Positions 1 through 7,227 of a stretch of 11,642 nt of DNA are shown in pieces (positions within the stretch are counted from its first letter, which is position 1; every line of letters starts with the position of its first letter). Location: positions 1 through 11,642 of the forward strand of contig JALNXN010000019.1 in NCBI GenBank assembly GCA_023230325.1. Direction: 5' to 3'. Below the pieces are notes generated by a model, which did no database searches, had not been told where the DNA came from, and saw only the letters and a list, made by a program, of their open reading frames with translations. This DNA comes from an archaeon. GTDB taxonomy: Archaea; Iainarchaeota; Iainarchaeia; Iainarchaeales; CSSED10-239. Both the position numbers and the translations under genes were made by a program.

Positions 1-58
1 CAATTAATGGGGAGATTGATTTTTTCTTAAAAATGTTTTTGCTTTTATTTCTGTTCAT
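1..58 (-). CDS. N-terminus of a type IV pilin-like protein (partial, runs off the left edge)
   Basis: Reading the minus strand from an ATG at 58 gives 19 open codons, MNRNKSKNIFKKKSISPLI, before the window ends. The block KKK-S-ISPLI matches the class III signal peptide start of archaeal type IV pilins and related surface proteins (family pattern: basic stretch, small residue, then I/V-S-P-L/V-I leading into a hydrophobic helix). A prepilin peptidase would be expected to cut next to the small residue before ISPLI. A ribosome-binding site AAAAGGTG lies 7 bases before the start (complement of 66-73), the same form used by the divergent gene at 248. The hydrophobic helix itself lies outside the window, so this is a motif-based call. 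It could instead be another membrane protein that happens to start this way. Confidence 0.55.
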   Translation of the reverse strand, partial: MNRNKSKNIFKKKSISPLI

Positions 59-247
59 AAATTTTCACCTTTTATAAATATTATATATCTACTATTAGTT
101 AATCAAAATATTTTTAAAGACTTGGGATTAAAAGCTTTTTAAAAAACCTACAATTTATAAAATAATATTTGCATATATTATATATTGATATTATAAATAT
201 TTATAAAATAACTAATTATAATAAAAATATCAAAAAGGTGAACAACA
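59..247. promoter_or_regulatory. Divergent promoter region between the pilin-like gene and the UPF0147-DP1 unit
   Basis: This 189-base, almost purely A/T stretch separates two divergent starts. Both ends carry an AAAAGGTG-type ribosome-binding site: the complement of 66-73 for the minus gene, and GGTG at 237-240 for the plus gene, each with a 7-base spacer. TATA-like sequences occur near both ends, for example TATAAATATT at 73-82 and 192-201. The second lies in a perfect 16-bp palindrome at 191-206 (TTATAAATATTTATAA). In sequence this AT-rich the exact TATA box cannot be assigned by eye. The ribosome-binding sites are solid and the promoters are inferred. Confidence 0.55.
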
Positions 248-529
248 ATGGCAAAAATTACTAAAAAACAAATGATCTGCAAAACAATGGCTACTGAGAT
301 TGTTGAAGAAGCAGAATATCTTCTAGAAGACCACACAATTCCAAAAAACGTAATCATGGTTATTAGAAAAGTAAAAGATAAATTAAATAATGATCTTTGC
401 TCCTTAGAAGTCTCAACCATCCTCTATGAACTAGAAGAAACTATAAACAACATGAATGCTACAGAATGTAGGACTGTTGTTTGGGGGCTTATTAGTAAAT
501 TAGAAACTTTGAAGGAAAAAATAAAATGA
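248..529 (+). CDS. UPF0147 family protein
   Basis: A 93-residue, mostly helical protein matching the archaeal UPF0147 family. The recognisable parts are the central IPKNVIMVIRKVKDKL segment (residues 31-46; family pattern: V/I-P-R/K-N-I-R-x-A/I-I), the following short acidic and polar helix, and the C-terminal TVVWGLISKLETL segment (family pattern: R-T-x-I-W-x-I-L-S-x-L-E). Length is normal for the family. The function of the family is not established. The start is fixed by a GGTG ribosome-binding site 7 bases upstream (237-240). Its TGA stop overlaps the ATG of the DP1 gene (ATGA at 526-529), so the two are very likely co-transcribed and translationally coupled. The residue-level match is good, but no catalytic residues are known for the family. 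Confidence 0.85.
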   Translation: MAKITKKQMICKTMATEIVEEAEYLLEDHTIPKNVIMVIRKVKDKLNNDLCSLEVSTILYELEETINNMNATECRTVVWGLISKLETLKEKIK

Positions 530-1950
530 ATTTTGATATTAACAAATATGCAAATGAAAAGGGTTTAATCCTTACAGAAAAAGCACTTAGACTTTTAAAT
601 AATCATAACTATAAACAAATTATTGAAACACTTACTAAAGAAAATAAAACCTTTGTTAAACCAGAAGATATTTTAAAAATAAAAGAAATTACAAAAAATA
701 AAAAAGAATATAAAAAAAACTTCTATATTCTTGACAAATATGATATCACAAACAAAAAATTTTCACAAGGAAGTGTAGAAGACTTCCAAAAACTATTTTT
801 AGAAAAATATAAAACTCTTTCTGAAATTATAAAAACTAGACCTAACTTTGATCACATAACAATCTCACAAGCAAAAAGAGAAATAAAAAATAAAACAGTT
901 GATGTTATTGGAATGGTCTATGATAAAAGATTTAGTAAAAATGGAAACTTAGTACTTACAATTGATGATCCCACAGACACCATAAAGTTAGTACTCATGA
1001 ACAAAGACGAAAAAGAATTTCTAACTCAAAAAGAAATACTTCTAGATAATGTTATTGGCTTTAAATGTAATGTCTTGTCAAAAGATATGTTAATTGTTAA
1101 TGAAATTTTATACCCTGACATTCCCTTTTCAATTAAAAAAAACACATTAGAAACAGATGTCTATCTAGCAGTTATTGGAGACATACATGTTGGTAGTAAA
1201 AATTTTAGAGAAAAAGAATTTTCAAAATTTATTGATTGGTTAAATCTAAAAATAGAATCTGACATTGAAATTGCAAAACAAATTAAATATTTAATAATTG
1301 CTGGAGACATAGTTGATGGTATAGGTGTCTACCCAGCACAGTTTGATGAATTATTTATTACAGACATCTATAAACAATATGAACTATTAGAAGAATATCT
1401 TTTAAAAATAAGAAAAGACATTGAAGTGTTTATTATCTCAGGAAATCACGATGCTGTTAGACTCTCAGACCCACAACCTGCAATCTCACAAGATTACTTA
1501 AAAAGACTTTATGAAAAAGAAAACTTTCATATTCTTGGTTCTCCCTCTTGGGCAGTTATTGAAAACTATAAAGTCTTAATGTACCATGGGGCTTCCTTTC
1601 ATGGAATCTATGCAGAAATAAAAAATGCAACCATGAACAAACCTGACACAGCAATGAAAGAGATACTAATAAGAAGAGACTTGATGCCACAATATGGGCT
1701 TAGACAAACCTTTGTACCAATTGAAAAAAATTTTTTAACAATAAATGAAGTCCCTGATATCTTCATAACAGGGGATGTTCATCATCATGCCTACTCTAAA
1801 TATAAAAACACACATCTTATCTGTGCATCTTGCTGGCAAACAATGACCCATTATCAAAAAGAGATTGGACATGTCCCAACTCTTTCAAAAGTATTATTAC
1901 TTAATTTAAAGACAGAGAAATTAATAATTAAAGATTTTTTAGAAGAATAA
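526..1950 (+). CDS. polB: DNA polymerase D (Pol II) small subunit DP1
   Basis: The small subunit of the archaeal family D replicative polymerase. It pairs with DP2 and belongs to the calcineurin-like/MRE11-like phosphoesterase superfamily. Order in 474 residues: an N-terminal helical region (1-95), an OB-fold segment (about 110-195, including VDVIGMVYDKRF and LVLTIDDPTD), then the phosphoesterase domain. Metal-site motifs visible are GDIHVGS (218-224), GDIVDG (260-265), GNHD (306-309), YHG around H354, and GDVHHH (416-421). All motif positions are present, so nuclease or phosphodiesterase activity is possible. The last motif reads GDVH where relatives often have GHVH, so D417 replaces the first histidine. 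The protein is shorter than euryarchaeal DP1 (about 600 residues in Pyrococcus), mainly at the N-terminus. Translation is probably coupled to the UPF0147 gene by the ATGA overlap, since the only nearby purine tract (AAGG) is too far upstream to be a strong site. Confidence 0.95.
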   Translation: MNFDINKYANEKGLILTEKALRLLNNHNYKQIIETLTKENKTFVKPEDILKIKEITKNKKEYKKNFYILDKYDITNKKFSQGSVEDFQKLFLEKYKTLSEIIKTRPNFDHITISQAKREIKNKTVDVIGMVYDKRFSKNGNLVLTIDDPTDTIKLVLMNKDEKEFLTQKEILLDNVIGFKCNVLSKDMLIVNEILYPDIPFSIKKNTLETDVYLAVIGDIHVGSKNFREKEFSKFIDWLNLKIESDIEIAKQIKYLIIAGDIVDGIGVYPAQFDELFITDIYKQYELLEEYLLKIRKDIEVFIISGNHDAVRLSDPQPAISQDYLKRLYEKENFHILGSPSWAVIENYKVLMYHGASFHGIYAEIKNATMNKPDTAMKEILIRRDLMPQYGLRQTFVPIEKNFLTINEVPDIFITGDVHHHAYSKYKNTHLICASCWQTMTHYQKEIGHVPTLSKVLLLNLKTEKLIIKDFLEE

Positions 1951-2013
1951 TTTCTTTTCTTGGCAAACTACCCCCCTCCAAAAGAGATATAAATTTAATA
2001 AACCATAGATAGT
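1951..2013 (+). promoter_or_regulatory. Promoter of DP2, apparently giving a leaderless mRNA, after a pyrimidine-rich possible terminator
   Basis: The 63-base gap after DP1 begins with a pyrimidine-rich tract (TTTCTTTTCTT from 1951) that could end upstream transcripts. It then has an unusual C-run (ACCCCCCTCC, about 1970-1979) and an AAAGAGATATAAATTT element (1981-1996) that fits a purine-rich BRE plus TATA box. The TATA centre near 1991 lies about 23 bases before the DP2 ATG at 2014. That would place the start of transcription at or next to the start codon. No GGxG ribosome-binding site is present before this ATG, unlike several other genes here, which agrees with a leaderless message. The promoter is inferred from spacing only. 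Confidence 0.5.
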
Positions 2014-5000
2014 ATGACCTATATAGATAAACTTAAAGCAAACAAAGATGTAAAAGATTATTTTACCTCTTTACTTGAAAAAATAGACTACACAATAGCC
2101 ATAGCTAAAACTGCAAAAGAAAAAGGAAAAGACATCTCCACAGACATAGAAACAATACCAGCTGCAGGAATTGCAGAAAAAACAGAAATACTTGTTGGAC
2201 CAAAAGGTGTTGCAAAAATATACAATGATTTGTGGGAAATTAAAAAAGACAGATTTGAAGTTACCTTAGATATCTTTAACATGATACTTGATAAACAACT
2301 AGGGAATATAGAAGACCCAGAAAAAAGATTAGAGCAAGCAATAAGAACAGCACTTGTTATTCAGACAGACGGAGTTGTGGTTTCACCTTTAGATGGACTG
2401 CCACAAATTAAGATCTCAACAAACCCAGACGGCAGCAAATACCCAGACATTTACTTTGCTGGACCAATCAGAGCAGCTGGTGGAAATGCACAAACATTAC
2501 CCTTACTTTTAGCAGATGTTGCTAGAAAGAAACTACATCTTGACAGATATAAACCAACAGAAAGAGAAATTGAAAGAATTGTTGAAGAAACAATGATCTA
2601 CCAAACAGATGTTGTTGCTAGGCAACAAAGAGTAACTGAACAAGAAATAAGAACAATTGCTCAAAATTGTCAAATCTGTGTTAACAGTGGACCCGACAGC
2701 GACGTAGAGGTTGTTGCTAACAGAGATATAAAAAGAATTCCAACAAACAGAATCAGAGGTGCAATGTGCTTAGTTTTGATTGATGGATTGTTTGTTAGAG
2801 CAATGAAGATACTAAAGACAAGTAAAAGATTAGAAGTTGATTGGTCTTGGTTAGAAAAATTAATAAAAGTTAAAAAAAATGAACAAGGGACATTTGAACT
2901 AAAACCTAGCTCAAAATATATAGAAGGGCTTGCTGCTGGAAGACCTGTCTTTTCTCACCCCTCAAGAACTGGGGGCTTTAGGTTAAGGTATGGAAAGGCA
3001 AGAAACACAGGTCTTATGGCAAAGGCTATTAACCCTGCAACCATGTATGTCTTAGATAGCTTTATTGCAGTTGGAACACATGGAAAAATAGAAAGGCCAG
3101 GAAAGTCCTTACAGTATTTTCCTTGCGACACAATTGATGGTCCAATTGTTAGATTAAAAAATAAAAGTGTAATTAAGATTGATACTGTTAAAGATGCTAA
3201 AGAAAACTTAGAAAAAATAGAGAAAATATTATTTGTAGGAGACATCTTAATATCTGTTGGAGACTTTAAGAAAAGTGGACACCCATTAGTCAAGAACGGT
3301 TATGTGGAGGAAGAATGGATTTCTGAAATTAAATATTTAATAAGAAAAGAAAAACTTAAAGAAAACATTTTAGAAGAAATTAATGAGTTTCTAACAGATC
3401 CAAATCCCTACTCTGCAATCAATCTTAGCTTGACTTACAATATCCCACTCTATCCAAAATACATCTGGTACTATGATCTTTTGGACAATGAAGAACTAAA
3501 AATATTAATTGAAAAAATAAGGTTTGCAGAAAAGATTTTTGAAGATCAAAAAATTATAGGTGTAAAGATTAAAAATAATAATGTAATTAAACAGATCTTA
3601 GAAAAAATAGGAATACCTCACAAACTTGAAGAAAATTTTATAACCCTGAAGAAGAACGAAAGTTACCCTCTCCTAAAAACTCTAGGAGCCTTAAATGTTA
3701 AAAATCCACTTGAAGAATTTGAAGACTTATTTTTAGAAAATCTAAAAACTGTTGAAAAACTTTCAAAGATTTCAAATCTAACAATTAAAGAAAAATCAGG
3801 AATCTACATTGGAGCAAGAATGGGAAGACCAGAAGCAGCTCACGAAAGACTAATTACAGGAAAACCAAATGTCTTATTTCCTATAGGTATTGGCTACGGA
3901 AATAACAGAGACATAGTTAAAGCTGCAAGAACAAAAGCTGACAACTCTAAACCTGGAGACTATGGGATTAATGATGTAGAGATTAAAGCTTATGTGTGCC
4001 CAAACTGTAAAACTATTGTCTACAACAACTATTGCTTTGATTGTAACTGCCAAGCTGAAGAGATTAGGTATTGTCAAACATGTAACAAACAATCTTCGGA
4101 CAAGATCTGTCCAATATGTAATGTAGAACCAAAATTGAAAGTAGATCACAAAATCAACCTAGACAGAAGCTTAGAAAAAGCAAGCAAAAACCTAAATGTT
4201 GGAATCCCAAAAGTCTTAAGGGGGGTAAAAGATCTTGTAAGTGGTGACAGAGTTGCAGAACCTTTAGAGAAAGGAATCCTTAGAGCTAAACATGAAGTCT
4301 TAGTTTTTAGAGATGGAACGATCAGGTATGAAGCCCTAAATGCAACCATCACACAATTTACAGCAAAAGAACTAAATTTAAGTGTGGAAAAGATAAAAGA
4401 ACTTGGGTATGTAAATGACTACCTTGGTAAAGAGATAAAATCAGAAGACCAAAGAATAAGCCTTTTCCCACAAGACATAATTGTTGATGAAGGAGCTGGA
4501 GACTATTTTTTAAAAGTTAGCAGATTTGTTGACGACCTCCTTGAAAAGTTCTACGGAATAGATAAATTTTATAATAAACAAAAAAAAGAGGACTTGATAG
4601 GAGAACTTGTAATTGCTCTTGCCCCACACACCTCTGCAGGAATTGTTGGAAGAATTATTGGCTTTTCTAAATCTAAACTTGCTTGGGGACACCCATACTT
4701 TATTACAGCAAAAAGAAGAAATGTGGATGGAGATCAAGACTCTATGATGTTACTTATGGATGCTTTATTAAACTTCTCTGTTAGCTACTTAAGTAAGGGG
4801 AGAGGAGGAAGAATGGATGCTCCTTTAGCCTTTACCACAATTGTTAATCCTTTTGAAATTGATGATGAGTGTTATGAGATGGAGACAATCACAGAATACC
4901 CATTTGAATTTTATATAAATGCAAAAAACTATAAAGATGCTGATGACAAAAACCTAAGCTATGTTGATGAGATCTTAGGAACAGATGATCAATACTCTTG

Positions 5001-5469
5001 CATAAAGTTTACACATGACACCAACTGTTTTGATCAAGGACCTAAACAGAGTGCATACTTGACAATACAGTCAATGACTGACAAAGTAGAAAAACAAGCA
5101 AAGTTACAAGCAAGAATTTTAGCTGTTGATAATAAAGATGCTCTTGAAAGACTACTACACTATCATCTTTTCCCAGACATCATAGGTAACACCAGAGCCT
5201 TTGCTAGACAAAAGCTTAGATGTGTAAAATGTAATGCAAAATACAGAAGAATACCTCTTTCTGGAATCTGTACTTGTGGTGGGAAGCTGATCTTAACAAT
5301 TCATGAGGGCTCAATTAGAAAATACATTAATGTTGCAAAAGATGTTATTAAAAGATATGAACTAAAACCCTATCTTTACCAAAAGATAAAATTAGCAGAA
5401 GAAGATGTTGACTCTCTTTTTATGGACAAAGAAGAAAGAAATCAAAAAAATTTAGCAGAATTTTTTTAG
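2014..5469 (+). CDS. polC: DNA polymerase D (Pol II) large catalytic subunit DP2
   Basis: The catalytic subunit of archaeal PolD, 1151 residues (about 1260 in Pyrococcus), with no intein. The N-terminal region aligns with the family from the first residues (VGPKGVAKIYNDL, AGPIRAAGGNAQTLPLLLADV), which supports the ATG at 2014. GARMGRPEAAHER at 600-612 is a family signature. Cysteine pairs from C662/C665 through CPICN form the central zinc-binding cluster, and C1070/C1073 with C1086/C1088 form the C-terminal zinc site that contacts DP1. The catalytic loop is NVDGDQDSMMLLMDALLNFS (903-922), with D905 and D907 as the expected metal ligands. The fourth loop position is Q908, where the usual form is DGDED. 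The last eight residues, QKNLAEFF, are a perfect PCNA-interacting (PIP) box ending right at the stop. It follows DP1 but seems to have its own promoter. Confidence 0.97.
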   Translation: MTYIDKLKANKDVKDYFTSLLEKIDYTIAIAKTAKEKGKDISTDIETIPAAGIAEKTEILVGPKGVAKIYNDLWEIKKDRFEVTLDIFNMILDKQLGNIEDPEKRLEQAIRTALVIQTDGVVVSPLDGLPQIKISTNPDGSKYPDIYFAGPIRAAGGNAQTLPLLLADVARKKLHLDRYKPTEREIERIVEETMIYQTDVVARQQRVTEQEIRTIAQNCQICVNSGPDSDVEVVANRDIKRIPTNRIRGAMCLVLIDGLFVRAMKILKTSKRLEVDWSWLEKLIKVKKNEQGTFELKPSSKYIEGLAAGRPVFSHPSRTGGFRLRYGKARNTGLMAKAINPATMYVLDSFIAVGTHGKIERPGKSLQYFPCDTIDGPIVRLKNKSVIKIDTVKDAKENLEKIEKILFVGDILISVGDFKKSGHPLVKNGYVEEEWISEIKYLIRKEKLKENILEEINEFLTDPNPYSAINLSLTYNIPLYPKYIWYYDLLDNEELKILIEKIRFAEKIFEDQKIIGVKIKNNNVIKQILEKIGIPHKLEENFITLKKNESYPLLKTLGALNVKNPLEEFEDLFLENLKTVEKLSKISNLTIKEKSGIYIGARMGRPEAAHERLITGKPNVLFPIGIGYGNNRDIVKAARTKADNSKPGDYGINDVEIKAYVCPNCKTIVYNNYCFDCNCQAEEIRYCQTCNKQSSDKICPICNVEPKLKVDHKINLDRSLEKASKNLNVGIPKVLRGVKDLVSGDRVAEPLEKGILRAKHEVLVFRDGTIRYEALNATITQFTAKELNLSVEKIKELGYVNDYLGKEIKSEDQRISLFPQDIIVDEGAGDYFLKVSRFVDDLLEKFYGIDKFYNKQKKEDLIGELVIALAPHTSAGIVGRIIGFSKSKLAWGHPYFITAKRRNVDGDQDSMMLLMDALLNFSVSYLSKGRGGRMDAPLAFTTIVNPFEIDDECYEMETITEYPFEFYINAKNYKDADDKNLSYVDEILGTDDQYSCIKFTHDTNCFDQGPKQSAYLTIQSMTDKVEKQAKLQARILAVDNKDALERLLHYHLFPDIIGNTRAFARQKLRCVKCNAKYRRIPLSGICTCGGKLILTIHEGSIRKYINVAKDVIKRYELKPYLYQKIKLAEEDVDSLFMDKEERNQKNLAEFF
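5461..5467 (+). terminator. U-tract at the DP2 stop codon, possible intrinsic terminator
   Basis: Seven consecutive T residues run through the last two Phe codons and into the TAG stop of DP2. Archaeal RNA polymerase can terminate at U-rich tracts without a hairpin. Because the serpin gene ends only 2 bases further on, a termination signal for DP2 has to lie in or beyond the coding end. A matching T7 run on the minus strand (A-run at 5444-5450) lies just past the serpin stop, inside DP2, and could serve the opposite transcript. Confidence 0.4.
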
Positions 5470-5471
5470 AA

Positions 5472-6764
5472 TTAAGAAGAAGGGTTATTGACTTCTCCTA
5501 AAAATAAAATCTCACCAGTGCCGTCTTCTTGAATGATAAATAAGAATGGGTGGTCTGCTATAAAAGTTTCTCTTAATTTCTGTTCTTCCATTATCCCCCT
5601 AGTCATCATAACTATAGCGGTTGCTGCTGTAGCTGTTGTGCCTTTTTCATCAACCTTTACATACGCCTTATGAACAGCAGCAGAAACAAACAAATCCTTT
5701 TGACCACTTATTCTTGAAAAGTCAGCAAGTCCAGGAGTAAAAGCTAAAGACAAACCCATACTTTCTAAAGTATTATTTAAAACATATTCAGTTTCAAATT
5801 CAAACTTTGGAAAACTAATTAAATTAAGTTTGTGAGAAGGAGCAGTGTTTAGTTGAGTTACCCAATTAGAATATTTTTCAAAAGTAATTTCTCCTAAACT
5901 ATTAAGGTCTTCTGTTGGAAGAACCAAGATCATTGAAAGATCTCCCTTGTACGGAAATTTTAAAATCTGTAAAGTTATTAAATCTTTATATTTGAAGCTA
6001 TACTCGCTATTTTTAATTTCCTCGCCTGTTAATAACATCATATTAACATCAATTAATTCTTTAGAATCTGTTGTAAACTTTAGTGTTTCTGTATTTGTTT
6101 CCTTAAAAGCAACTTTCCATTCTCCTTCAAAATAAATTGCATTAGTTAGAACTAATCTTGTGTCAGGAGAAATCATGTTAAGTTTAATTAAGTCATTAAT
6201 TTTCTTGTTTGTTTGTTCGCTTATAAAATCATTAATTGTTAATCTTGAATTTTCTGTATCATTTACAAAATCTAAATTTACAGATTTTCCACCATAATAT
6301 TTTGATACTCTTTTTGTATAGTCTTCTAATATTTTATAATCTTTAGCAATCCATAAAGCATTTCCTGTTCTTAAAGTATATGATTTGTTCTTTTTATTTA
6401 TGGTTGTGTATATCTTTGCAAAGTTAGGGGCAAGTTGTTCTGGTTCTGGAAACTTAAAAACTGATTTTAGTTTTTGTTTAGTTTCATTTGCAGAACCTTC
6501 ATAGAGCATAGAGAAAGCAGAAGAAATACTGTATGGTGAGAAGAAAATATTTTTGTGTGGGTTTTCTAATTTCAATTGATTGTAAAGATCAAAAGAAAAG
6601 GAATTGTTTGAGGAAACAAGATCTTTAACTCCTTGCTCTGTGTAGCCTTTAAAGTTAACTGCAGGTGGCTTTGTAGGGTTATATGGAAATAAAGAAATTA
6701 CTCCTGCTGTTATTCCTACAAGAATAATAATAGAAAAAATAACTATTAATAAATTTTTGTTCAT
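5472..6764 (-). CDS. Serpin, exported and membrane-anchored, predicted inhibitory with Arg at P1
   Basis: A 430-residue serine protease inhibitor of the serpin family. It starts with a hydrophobic helix (residues 5-27, LLIVIFSIIILVG and onward), acting as a signal peptide or anchor, then a short Pro-rich linker (about 28-38). The serpin core starts near NSFSFDLYNQL (54-64). Family landmarks are NIFFSPYSISSAFSMLYEG (72-90), the breach segment NAIYFEGEWKVAF (208-220), VHKAYVKVDEKGTT (364-377) and the C-terminal signature FIADHPFLFII (401-411). The hinge EKGTTATAATA (373-383) has the Gly and small residues needed for loop insertion, so an inhibitor is predicted. Counting from G375 as P15 puts R389 at P1 and G390 at P1', which suggests trypsin-like targets. 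The ATG at 6762-6764 has AAGGAG 10 bases upstream. It converges with DP2 and is monocistronic. No lipobox cysteine is present. Confidence 0.93.
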   Translation of the reverse strand: MNKNLLIVIFSIIILVGITAGVISLFPYNPTKPPAVNFKGYTEQGVKDLVSSNNSFSFDLYNQLKLENPHKNIFFSPYSISSAFSMLYEGSANETKQKLKSVFKFPEPEQLAPNFAKIYTTINKKNKSYTLRTGNALWIAKDYKILEDYTKRVSKYYGGKSVNLDFVNDTENSRLTINDFISEQTNKKINDLIKLNMISPDTRLVLTNAIYFEGEWKVAFKETNTETLKFTTDSKELIDVNMMLLTGEEIKNSEYSFKYKDLITLQILKFPYKGDLSMILVLPTEDLNSLGEITFEKYSNWVTQLNTAPSHKLNLISFPKFEFETEYVLNNTLESMGLSLAFTPGLADFSRISGQKDLFVSAAVHKAYVKVDEKGTTATAATAIVMMTRGIMEEQKLRETFIADHPFLFIIQEDGTGEILFLGEVNNPSS

Positions 6765-6840
6765 ATGTTTTTAACTCCTTAAAAATATAATTTTAATTTG
6801 ACAACTCTGTCAAAATTTGATTAATATATATATAAATTAT
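6765..6840 (-). promoter_or_regulatory. Serpin promoter and ribosome-binding site
   Basis: Read on the minus strand, a TATA-like stretch (about 6823-6837, ATTTATATATATATT) is followed roughly 25 bases later by an inverted repeat (6797-6814), then about 40 bases of leader with AAGGAG (complement of 6775-6780) ending 10 bases before the ATG. The predicted transcription start falls within or beside the inverted repeat. The ribosome-binding site is clear, and the TATA box is inferred from position and composition. Confidence 0.5.
6797..6814. promoter_or_regulatory. Perfect inverted repeat TTTGACA-ACTC-TGTCAAA, possible operator
   Basis: Two 7-bp arms separated by 4 bases form an 18-bp dyad. It contains C and G at symmetric positions, which makes it stand out in A/T-only surroundings where chance palindromes are common. 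It sits between the serpin TATA-like box and the start codon, around the expected transcription start, where a dimeric repressor could block initiation. The regulator is unknown. Confidence 0.45.
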
Positions 6841-6935
6841 AAATAAATGATTTTAAAAAACTACTACTTGACATAAAATACACATCTTTGTTTATTTCTT
6901 AAAATTGGAAATTTGTTTTTTACTTATTTATAAAA

Positions 6936-7070
6936 TAAATGATTGATTTATAGATAATTATTTTATAAATTATTATTTTATAGATAATTATTTTATAGAT
7001 AATTATTTTATAGATAATTATTTTATAGATAATTATTTTATAGATAATTATTTTATAGATAATTATTTTA
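6936..7070. repeat. Tandem array of a 15-bp unit, TAGATAATTATTTTA, about nine copies
   Basis: Units start at 6951, 6966, 6981, 6996, 7011, 7026, 7041 and 7056. Seven are identical. The one at 6966 differs at two positions, and 6936-6950 is a further unit with four differences. On the minus strand the unit junction reads CTATAAAAT, so a TATA-box-like word recurs every 15 bases, pointing towards the serpin gene. The unit also contains the palindrome ATAATTAT. There are no spacers, so this is not a CRISPR array. The near-identity of the copies suggests recent expansion by slippage or active homogenisation. Function unknown; it lies downstream of uS10 and about 190 bases upstream of the serpin start codon. 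Confidence 0.95.
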
Positions 7071-7185
7071 TAACAAATTGAAATTGAAAAACAAGATTAT
7101 AGATTTTAAAAAAAAATAAATTAGAACCATAAAATTTTAAAAAAAAGATAATACAAAAAATATGATAAAGGAATTCTAAAATTTA

Positions 7186-7227
7186 AAATAAAAAAAGTAA
7201 AAATAAAAAAATAAGAAAAAAGGAAAA
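7186..7227 (-). terminator. T-rich terminator after the EF-1 alpha/uS10 unit
   Basis: Directly after the uS10 stop the minus strand reads as successive T runs of four to seven (complement of the A runs at 7190-7227). Such U-rich tracts are the usual archaeal intrinsic termination signal. The rest of 7071-7185 is A-rich on the plus strand, with no gene or further structure that I can recognise. Confidence 0.6.

Noticed and set aside
178..420. Minus-strand open frame of 80 codons with hydrophobic content
   Set aside because: It lies opposite the well-supported UPF0147 gene and its divergent promoter, has no ribosome-binding site in a sensible place, and its hydrophobicity comes from AT-rich antisense codons.
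2014..5469. Intein in DP2
   Set aside because: The frame is shorter than typical DP2, the family blocks follow each other without a large insert, and no intein splice motifs are seen.
6936..7070. CRISPR array
   Set aside because: The 15-bp units are directly adjacent with no spacers, and no cas-like gene is present.
6936..7070. Replication origin iterons
   Set aside because: PolD genes are near, but there is no Cdc6/Orc1 gene, no ORB-like GC-containing motif and no other origin hallmark. Kept only as a minor alternative.
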